The position numbers were made by a program, and so were the translations under genes. A model generated the notes under the pieces. The model saw nothing but the letters and a program-made list of their open reading frames with translations. It was not told where the DNA came from and ran no database searches. A stretch of DNA of 64,000 bases, taken from the NCBI GenBank assembly GCA_000349905.1, contig KB722737.1, forward strand, positions 1,551,335-1,615,334, in the 5' to 3' direction. The stretch comes from Volvariella volvacea V23 (lineage: Eukaryota > Basidiomycota > Agaricomycetes > Agaricales > Pluteaceae). Positions 56,092-64,000 of this stretch are shown here, piece by piece. Within the stretch, counting starts at the first letter, position 1. Every line of letters begins with the position of its first letter.

Positions 56092-59000
56092 TACGATGCT
56101 TGAACCTCCGCCGCTCTCCGCCTTTCCCTCGCTTTTCTTGAAGCCCTATTCAAAGCAAGGATTGCAAACTTGACCTTGTCATGTTGTCCATTGTTGATAG
56201 CACTATCCCGAAACACTCAGTAAAGGTGCAGGAGATAGGTCAGGAAACGTACGTAGAGACATCGGTCAAGAATTGCATTTTTGCCTGTGGGGGTGTTGTC
56301 GTATCCGGCAGATGTTGTAGAACAGGAGGGAGCCATTGACCAAGCTCTGTAGGCCAGATAGCTGCGAGCATACGGAAGATTGTGACAACCAATGATGTCG
56401 AATCTTCAGGGAAATCGCCAACAAGCCCACTGAGTAAGGCAGCCACCAACTTGTACCCTTCTTTGCTGACAACACTACGAATAGCAACAGCATAAACTGG
56501 GAATTTAGGCGGCGGTGGTTGGCCACTTAGGGGCTGCAGACAATCGTGTGTCAAAATATTGCGAAATAACTCAAGAGCGGCGAAGATGATGTCAGTGTGA
56601 ATTAGGCTCAATGCGGATAGTGATATTTGGAAAGCGCTGTGGAAGGCGAGGGACTCGAAGAATGAGTCAGGAGCCAAGTCGATATATTGCAATATCATGT
56701 GAACATAATCTTCGAGTACTAGAACAAGATTTCAAAGAACGCTCGCAATTTAAAAAAAAAAAAAGGATACATACCGTCCGGAATTTCTGCAGGTACCTTC
56801 GATTGAAGCAACAGCACCATCTTGTGCGTTGTCACCTCGTAGGCATTATAAAACGCGGCACGAAGTTCTGCATTTTCTTCATTTCCAAATCTTCCAACCA
56901 TCTTGCCCACGATCCACAGGAAGCTTGGGTAGCCTGTTGCTTCGAATCCAGTTGACATCCTCTTCACAACAGAAGCTGCGATGGGCAGTGCTGCAGAACC
57001 AAATAGGTTAAGAGCGTGGCGAAGGACTCTTGTTACTCTCTCTGCGAGATCAATATCCGAACCATATTTGAGCAAGAAGCTATCAAGGACTGCCCAAGCT
57101 TCTCCGCAAGTATTTTCGCAGGCTGCTGGGAGTTGTTCACCAAAACCCTTGATGACATCAAGCATGACTTCAAGGTTTTCGAGCGCACCTATGCAACTTG
57201 AATTAATTGGAACAAGGAATTGAAGAACGGGTCATTACCTCCAATCTGTTGCAACTCCTGCCTCGAGGGGGGTGCCGATCGGCCAGTGAGGTCATGAACT
57301 TGTGCAAGGATATCAATCGAAAATGAGCGAAGGGAGCTTGCAGCACGTTCCATTGGCATAGCGGAGATAACATAGGCAATGGCTTCATACACTTGCCTCT
57401 TTTCATCTTGTCCAAGCTTGGAGCCCGTTGTATTTAGGAAGTTGTGCAATGTTGGTAAAACATCCACGAGACGCTAAGAAATGCTTTTGTCAGTCCTAAA
57501 TCTGGAAATGCACTAAATAACGTACTTCTTTGCAATCCTGGCACAGGTATTTTAGGGCCTGACCGGCGGCTGCTAGGACCTCTGGATCTGTGTCCTCAAA
57601 ACCTGCGGCAATGTATTGTAAGGCGGGTTCTATGTATGCAGGATGCATATTGATCCATTCGGTGTATCGTGAAATGATAAGCAATGCAGCATATCGGACT
57701 CGTGGATGCAACGGGAGCGACGGAATTAGGTCCAGAATTTTTGCAACTGCAGGCTGGTTATTAGGGTCGACTTCGGCTCCCATTGACCGCATAGCGAACA
57801 AAGGGGCCTCTATTTCCTGCCAAGTAATGACGGGACCTCTTGTTAGTGCAGTCGTAATCCGTTCATATGTAGCAAGCAAGCAATCATCTGCCTGGAGCAC
57901 ATAGCAGCAGTCTTTCAGTGTATCGCCCATGACATGCCTAAAGGACCTGAAGTTATCGGCTTCCTGCCCAGTTAGGGCTTGGTCATCTGGAGGAAAACGC
58001 AGGTGCTCGATGATCACACCCATAAGATTGCGATAGGCTTCATGGAAAAGAGGGGAAACGGAAGGCCGTTTGACGACCACGTGTGCCAGGCGCATCCAAA
58101 ACTGGAATGTGATTGGAACAATATCCAGATCGTGGTAAGCAGAACAATCCATGATGGCCTCAACGATGGGGAAGAAGGTTTCGGGGTGTTGGACGATTAG
58201 GGTGCGGTATGTTTCGCCAGCTTCTGCAAATATGCGAGCGTAACCACGAATCTTCTCTGGGTCGTCACGATCTTTATAAAGCCTGGGCTTCAATTTGATG
58301 ACTTCGGGTACGATGAGCTCAATGATGGGCATGTTGTCCTGGATTTCCTGCGTCTCATGGATTAATTCGCAGAGGACTTCCACAGCTGCATCAAACAAGC
58401 TATCGGATGCGAGTGCCTCGAACGCAAAGGCAAACAGTGGTGTCTTCGATAGATCATCAGCAGGAACTTCCCCTGCCACTAACCAGCTCCGCAGGCACTG
58501 GAAGACTTGTACTTGAACAGCTGCGGTAACTCCTGGAGCGGGAGTTCAGTGCACAATCCATGCTAATATGCGTATTCATTTACCAGGCGCCTGGATATAC
58601 ATCGACAGGAGCTCGAGAACTTGCTTTGAATTGTCACTCAATAGTGTTATTGACCGCGCATTATACTCATCGTCCTATAGTGCAGGCATTTGTAAGTACG
58701 GAGGGGCTGATGACAGAACAAGGAAGCGCATACAGTTATCGGTATTTTAGTGTTGGTTGTGACCTCCTCCGGCAGAATTGTCAGGAATTGGAGGAGGACA
58801 GGGACGGTTGCAGGATTTCTTCCAAATGCAGAAATCAAAGCCTGCACGGGATTTGCCCAAGCAGGTAGTTGCAGTGCGATTCCAGTGATCGCGAGGCATA
58901 ACTGAACGACGATGGTACGTGGGCCATTTTGATATCTCTCCAATGCAGCGAGAAGGGTATCTCTAAGGGCCGAGCGATTTTGTAGGTCTACTTGATGTAG

Positions 59001-59334
59001 ATCATATGTAACCTTTGGATAATTCTATGAAACGGCCAGCAGGGGCAGGGACGAAGACGAACACACCTTGGTCCTGAATGTCTGCGCCGCAAACAGCTTG
59101 GCGGCAGGTGGTGCATCAGGAGACAGGAGGAGGACATTGCAGGCGGTCCATGCCTCGGGCTAGGACAGAGCGGATTGAGTACTAAGTCAGGAGTTGGTCG
59201 GGTACTGGCGGCGAAAGACGATTTACAGAATGCTGGAAATCCTGGAGCCAGGCATTTGCACGATCCAGTGAAGCCTTGTCTGGGGCGCGACTGAATACAT
59301 CTAGAGCTGATAGGACAGCCTGTACGTCGGACAT
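56092..59334 (-). CDS. MTR10: Nuclear import receptor Mtr10 / transportin-3-like
   Basis: This importin-beta family karyopherin imports SR-type RNA-binding proteins and, in yeast, acts in tRNA and mRNA transport. The start is MSDVQAVLSALDVFSRAPDK with ASLDRANAWLQDFQHS. Next exons read FAAQTFRTK, LCLAITGIALQLPAWANPVQ, VPVLLQFLTILPEEVTTNTK, VTAAVQVQVFQCLRSWLVAG and FEALASDSLFDAAVEVLCEL. The long central exon contains RGYARIFAEAGETYRTLIVQ, PVITWQEIEAPLFAMRSMGA and LLIISRYTEWINMHPAYIEP. The late part reads AAISSVV-type HEAT repeats, IKGFGEQLPAACENTCGEAW, YPSFLWIVGKMVGRFGNEEN, LVVTIFRMLAAIWPTELGQW, and ends NGQHDKVKFAILALNRASRK. HEAT-repeat content and about 930 residues fit the family. The stop is at 56092-56094. 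Confidence 0.92.
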
Positions 59335-59765
59335 TGAGATTGAGGCAGAGTTGGGTGTGATCATCCGAGTTTGCATCTGTTGTTCCACCCAGTGACACCC
59401 CCACACCACCTTGTCACGGATATGGGTGCCATTGCGTTGGTATATGTATTGTCATCAAAAAGAAATAAAGAGAATAGGAATCAGAGCCACTATCGAGGGA
59501 ATCCGTAGCTGGTGGAGCACCAGTCATAACTCCAAAGTAAACAAAACATCATCAAAAGGTCATACTAAAGGTAATAGAGCATAGTGGATATCCGCGTAAA
59601 GGAATGTAGGGGTTGTCGATTGTGCCAAGATATAAAGAAAAAGAAGCCGTCAACAATATACAGAGAAGGGCAGATGGGCCAAAAAAGAACGACAGCGACA
59701 CGGGAGTCAGGGCTAATGGTCCATATACGTATAGGGGAACACCAATCCCATTAAAGTTCAGTTCC
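59335..59765. other. Intergenic, MTR10 promoter and septin 3' region
   Basis: Both genes run on the minus strand. An open frame over 59552-59809 continues the septin strand but follows the septin stop and shows no family resemblance; it is taken as 3' untranslated sequence. No other feature is seen. Confidence 0.55.
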
Positions 59766-61483
59766 TCAAGTGCGTAGGAAGCCTTTCTTGCGGTTTGTCT
59801 GTCGAACATCCAAAGTGTCAGACATGCTCTCGATAAACGAAGACCATGAAACGTACAGAAAGCTTCTCGGGGGTAAGAGGTCGTCCGCTTTCGATCTTTC
59901 GCTTCTTCTCTTCCAACTCGAGGCGCTGTTTCTCGAGTGCATCCTTCATCTCCTTGTGTCGCGCATAGAGCTCCTCCTCAGATTGCTTGAGCTTGGCTTC
60001 CTTCTCCTGGACCTTTTGTTGGAAGACCATCTTCATCTCTGCCTCCATCTTGGCGAGCTTGGCCTCATGAAGAACTCGCTCTTCCTGCATCCTCGCCGCA
60101 GGGCTTTAAGGTGGTTAGGCGTGCAAAAGGTAACTATTGTATACCAGTACTTACTTGACTTCTTTGAACACGGATGAATCCTGTGCAACACCCATACTAA
60201 GCAACTTCTCCGTTCGCCAATTCTCATACAGCACATCATTAGTATACTCCCTGAGCTCCTCCATATACGTTCGAACTAGCATTTGCCTGAGCTTAACAAA
60301 GTCGCAATGGTCTTCGTTATCAACCTCAACAACACCCCATGGATACTCGCGGCCGCGGACTTGTCGGCCATCAGGAGTTTCAACAATCTTATCCGAACCG
60401 ACAACAGCAAAGGGAATCTTGCTGGCGATTTCCTCGGCCTCCGCAAGCGTCTCTTCGTCCTCATTTTCGTAGGTAGGGGCTTGGAAAATATGAATGTTAT
60501 GGTATGCGATGTCGGCCAAAATCTGTCGCATTGTCAGACGATTGGTTGTAACCGGAACTCAAAAACTAACGCGTTGCTTGAACTCGGCTATCTCCTCGTC
60601 TGTAAGGGTATCTGCCTTGGCAATAACAGGAATAAGGTTAACTTTGGTATGCAACCGACGCATGAACTCGATATCAATCTGTTTCAGTCTAAACCAGCAT
60701 AGACTTAATAAACGAGACTAGCCAATAACACCAAGCACATACGAGTGTCCTGTAGGTTGAATAAAGTAGAGGCAGGCGTGGACACGGTTATCGACTATTT
60801 TGGTCCTGTTGACGCGATTTTCTTGCTCGAGGTATGAATCGAAACGTGACTCAATATTCTCAACAATAGGTTTCCAACTGGACGAAGAAGCATAAGGAGA
60901 CCGCCCTGGTGCGATAGAGGGGACAAAGCATACCTGTCATCATTATTAACAAAATCGCCGAAGCCAGGGGTATCAACTACGGTGAGATGGAGACGAACGC
61001 CATTCTCCTCGATATCTATACGTAAGTGAAGCCTCAGCAAAGGGAGCTCGCGTGGGCATCGAATATACGGTACCAGCTCCAATGCTTTCGATGGCAACGG
61101 TCTTGGGTCGCTCGGCTGAAGGGGGCAACGGCTGCTTCGGAGGGTATAGAGTGGTGTTGAACAAAGTATTGATTAAAGTGGATTTTCCTAGCCCGGATTC
61201 GCCTGCGAAAAACGGGTTAGCAACGCATAAGGAGGCGAGTCGAAAAGGGAGGAAGGACGAAAAACGAACCAACGACCATAGCGGTAAACTGAAAGCCCTT
61301 GCGGACGCTCTTTCTGTGGACCTGGTTGGGCAGATTGGCGAAGCCAACATAGCCGGTGAGTTTTTTCCTTATGATGGTTGGTGCACCAGGAGGGACGGTT
61401 GACTGGAGGGAGGGACTGGGAGCAGACGCAAGACCATTAGGAGAGATATCGCCGTTGCGGGAGGAGGAGTAGGAGTCGGCCAT
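59766..61483 (-). CDS. CDC3: Septin (Cdc3-like)
   Basis: This GTP-binding protein polymerises into filaments at septa and growing tips. The start is [20 protein letters not shown]; the polybasic membrane-binding stretch region includes [20 protein letters not shown]. The P-loop [15 protein letters not shown] is followed by the switch [16 protein letters not shown]. Then come [57 protein letters not shown] with VIAKADTLT (base-binding AKAD), and the septin unique element [20 protein letters not shown] with [15 protein letters not shown]. The C-terminal coiled coil reads [20 protein letters not shown] and [21 protein letters not shown] last intron gives the ending [10 protein letters not shown]. 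Assignment to the Cdc3 subgroup is by the coiled-coil sequence and is tentative; septin identity is certain. Confidence 0.93.
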
Positions 61484-61879
61484 CTGGAAGTAGGATAGAG
61501 GATGAGAAAGAGATGGAGGAGGATAAAGAAGGGAAGGAGATACTTTTGAGTTGGCTGGGGGGGGAGGGAGGGAAGAAGTCGGGCGATGTTGTCTCTGTTT
61601 GTTCGATATCTCCAATTTGGGTTTCGGTAAGAGCAACCACTATAAACAAGCATCAAAATCCCCATTATTCCCAGAATCTATGCTCGTTACCGAGGGCTTC
61701 ATCCAAGGCCGCTCCGACTGCTTTGCAGGTGGCAGTATCAGTCTGCGCCCTCTCTTCACACTCCCATCCTCCTCCTCGTCCTCGTGGTCCGCACATTGCT
61801 CGCCACGAGAGCACATTCCCACGTAGCCAGAACAGTCCTTCAATATGAGCTGACATTAATCACTATCTATCACTATATC

Positions 61880-62752
61880 TTAGACACGACTTGGTAGCCA
61901 TTCCTTCGGGAAGTCAAGCACCGACGGTCGGTTCAGCGTCCGTCCCCGCAGATGCTCTCCCTTCTTGGCCTTCTCCGCCCGAGCATACACATGCCGCAAG
62001 TCTAGAGGTACATTGGTGAATGAATCCCCCGCCGTGTTCTGCAATGCCATTAGCGCCTCAGCCCAAGCACCGGTATCCCAAACTCACATTAGCTTCGGAA
62101 ATCAGCCTGTCCAATGCGTCACTGGCCCACTTGAGGTTCTGTGACGGTTTCGGAAAGTCTTCACACGAGATTTTGATAAATCCATTCCCCCATGTCTCCA
62201 ATCCACTAACACCAGCATCCGCGGGAGGATTAGGCGTCCATCTCGGGCCAGCCAGGAGCTTGAGCTTGTGTATTGCAGTCTCGTCGCGCAAAGGGAGTTG
62301 GTCAACGGGGACGACAACGACACGCTTGACAGTGGCGGGGTGCTCTTCCCCCGCGTAGTCAATGGAACGCACCACGAGTGGTGTCGCAGATGTAGGGGGT
62401 CTGAAGGGTTTACGGAATGCTGTCCCGGCTGAGTCCAATCCAGTAGTCATGCTAGTAACTTCCACTCACCAACGAGCTTTGGCATTTCGTGCTCTATCAA
62501 CCGAAGGTAATGCAATGTCTGGCGTTGCTCTCTGAGTATGAGATGCCCTGCTGAGGCACAGTCATCGTCGTCGAATTCATCATCCAACAAGTCAAATGCC
62601 TGATCTGCAGTAAGCTTTTCTTCGACTTTTCCTCGTCGTGCACGAGCTGGTGCCGTTGTAGAAAACGTCCGTAGAGAGTTTTTCCTGCATTGAGAGCCGA
62701 CACATGGCCTCGACACGGCAGGCTGCACAAGTCGACTCAACCGGGATGCCAT
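61880..62752 (-). CDS. RSM24: Mitochondrial small ribosomal subunit protein mS35 (Rsm24)
   Basis: This is a mitochondrion-specific component of the small mitoribosomal subunit. The presequence is MASRLSRLVQPAVSRPCVGS with QCRKNSLRTFSTTAPAR. Next come LTADQAFDLLDDEFDDDDCA and REQRQTLHYLRLIEHEMPKL, then after an intron FRKPFRPPTSATPLVVRSID with YAGEEHPATVKRVVVVPVDQ. The signature HKLKLLAGPRWTPNP and IKISCEDFPKPSQNLKWASD identifies the MRP-S28/Rsm24 family. The last exon reads NTAGDSFTNVPLDLRHVYAR and ends FPKEWLPSRV. An upstream in-frame ATG at 62875 would add 41 residues but would break the presequence and overlap the opposite promoter. It is divergent from the UPF0587 gene. Confidence 0.9.
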
Positions 62753-62884
62753 ATGTAGTTTAAAAACATTTCGCCTGGGCGTGTACACAAATCCAAACTT
62801 TTCTATTACGTCAGCTTTGCTGGACTCAACACCACCCTTAGTACACCCCTTGCGACTCGGAATCTTGTCTGGCACCTTCTAAGG
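62753..62884. promoter_or_regulatory. Shared divergent promoter, mS35 / UPF0587
   Basis: 132 bp lie between the two start codons and must serve both genes. No TATA box is seen. Confidence 0.5.
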
Positions 62885-63698
62885 ATGGTTGTTAGTATCT
62901 GCTCTCAATCACAGCTAAGCCGATTTGACATAGCCCAACGCTCAGAAATTGCGACTATCCATCAAAGCAGACATGGAGAATGTGACTGATCTTGTCCCCG
63001 CTGAAGATGACTTTGAGTACTTCTTCAAAGTGACCACCTTGGTCCGGACCAAAAACTGGGCATAGCGATCTAATTAAATACGCAGGTGAAGTGCACCAGC
63101 TGTCAAGAGGTGCACCGCAACCTTGTTTCTCTGAACCGCAAAGTAGGGCGTTTCGTCTATCAGTAGTCATTTCATTTCGTTCAGCGACTGGCGATGGTAA
63201 TCTAGGAAGAGAGAGAATTGACTGCAGGGAAAGGGAGCACGGCAAATTTCGTCTGGAGATGCGGATTGTGTACGTACGCCCGTTTTATCTTTCAGGGACA
63301 TATCTCCTCGCTGAACATGTTCCCAGGTAAGAGAGAGAGCTCTGCCAAATTCGACTCGACATCAGATCAACCGTACAATGCAGAGAACGGGCAATGGGGA
63401 CCTCTTTTGACCATTGAATGCAGAGGACTGGAGTTCATCGATTTTGATCCCAAGGTACATTCTCTGATTTACGGCATGCTGCCTGGGTACTCAGATCACA
63501 ATCGTAGGGTACTTGGAAATGCATTGGCGCTGAATCAGGCACTCCGTTTACAGACGTGGATTTATCTGAAGGCGAGTGGACAGAGTATGATGACAAGGTG
63601 CAGTGACTATTTGTACGCCTTCACAGTTCACTTATCCCTCACAGGCCAAGCAACCTGTTCGCGTCAGCGAGATCAAGGCAAAATGGGACAGGGCTTAA
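62885..63698 (+). CDS. CXXC zinc-binding protein, UPF0587 / DUF866 (CZIB-like)
   Basis: This small conserved eukaryotic zinc protein (human C1orf123/CZIB) has no firm biochemical role. Exon 1 is only ATG GTT; after an intron the protein continues PNAQKLRLSIKADMENVTDL with VPAEDDFEYFFK, VKCTSCQEVHRNLVSLNRK, EERELTAGKGSTANFVWRCG with LC, then KRESSAKFDSTSDQPYNAEN, GPLLTIECRGLEFIDFDPK, GTWKCIGAESGTPFTDVDLS and EGEWTEYDDK. The end is AKQPVRVSEIKAKWDRA. The two zinc pairs C-T-S-C and C-G-L-C are present. The intron between NRK and EER must end at a TAG near 63206; other acceptors break the frame. The stop is at 63696-63698. Confidence 0.9.
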
Positions 63699-64000
63699 AG
63701 AGGGCTACAATCCATATACAACATAAATATAGTTGTTTCATGTCAAAATGAGAGGATGTCAATAACTTTCCTGGCTACGCAATATCAATGAATCACAAAT
63801 CGGTCGGCAGTATAACACCTGTCCCTCCGGCCACTACATTATAATGAGAAACAACAGAAATCAAATGCAAGGGCAAGGCGATGACCATTAGACATTATAT
63901 TTCGCTACAAGTGGTTATCATAGAGCTATACGGAACAATGTAGTGAAGAGATGGAATAAGGAATGATGGGCTTTAAGTGGTGTGATGAATAGAAAGTTAT
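63699..64000. other. AT-rich end of window, nothing seen
   Basis: This is the 3' region of the UPF0587 gene. It is AT-rich, with no coding exon or structured RNA that I can support. Confidence 0.6.

Noticed and set aside
59552..59809. Minus-strand ORF with hydrophobic stretches next to the septin
   Set aside because: It is out of frame with the septin, overlaps its end and lies in the expected 3' untranslated region; no family resemblance.
63140..63250. Apparent frame break in the UPF0587 gene between LNRK and STANFVWRC
   Set aside because: Ending the intron at the TAG near 63206 gives EERELTAGKGSTANF in frame.
1..64000. CRISPR arrays, rRNA genes, intact transposons, or a new multi-gene system
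   Set aside because: No spaced direct repeats, no rRNA-like stretch, no transposase or reverse transcriptase frames were seen; the content is ordinary fungal genes.

Overview
This window is nuclear DNA from a filamentous basidiomycete, most likely an agaricomycete. The gene models support this: nearly every gene is cut by many introns of about 45-60 bp with GT..AG ends, genes sit on both strands only 30-250 bp apart, and the gene set is that of a mushroom-type fungus (a CSL/RBP-J transcription factor, fungal epoxide hydrolases, a P450, a histidine acid phytase). The genus cannot be told from sequence alone. One assembly gap of exactly 100 N (26932-27031) splits the window, so linkage across it is only as good as the scaffold.

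Left part (1-26931): 3' end of a Dal5/TNA1-type permease; mitochondrial m-AAA protease; two convergent epoxide hydrolase paralogues; a WRAP73-like WD40 protein; mitoribosomal uS17m; prefoldin subunit 6; a gamma-glutamyltranspeptidase-like enzyme; a mitochondrial PP2C phosphatase; a broken phytase gene; ESCRT-III Vps20; a U-box cyclophilin; a PPR protein; a small Mim2-like protein; a sugar transporter; and the first exon of a DEAD-box helicase cut off by the gap.

Right part (27032-64000): a DUF4203 membrane protein lacking its 5' end; a CSL transcription factor; pyruvate kinase; a DXD glycosyltransferase; ribulose-phosphate 3-epimerase; a small secreted repeat protein; COX13 and RPN2 (divergent); a broken 2-hydroxyacid dehydrogenase gene overlapping a broken P450 gene; importin alpha; LSM5; mitoribosomal bS16m; an acyl-CoA-binding ankyrin protein; succinyl-CoA ligase alpha; the importin Mtr10; a septin; mitoribosomal mS35; and a CXXC zinc protein (UPF0587).

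Three themes stand out. First, at least nine genes act in mitochondria, several of them head-to-head with another gene over a short shared promoter. Second, the three clearly damaged genes (phytase, dehydrogenase, P450) are all accessory metabolic genes, while the many housekeeping genes read cleanly once spliced, so the lesions look like real gene decay rather than poor sequence. Third, short tandem duplications (16 bp and 33 bp) lie inside two of the damaged genes. I found no CRISPR array, rRNA, credible tRNA, intact transposon or obviously new multi-gene system.
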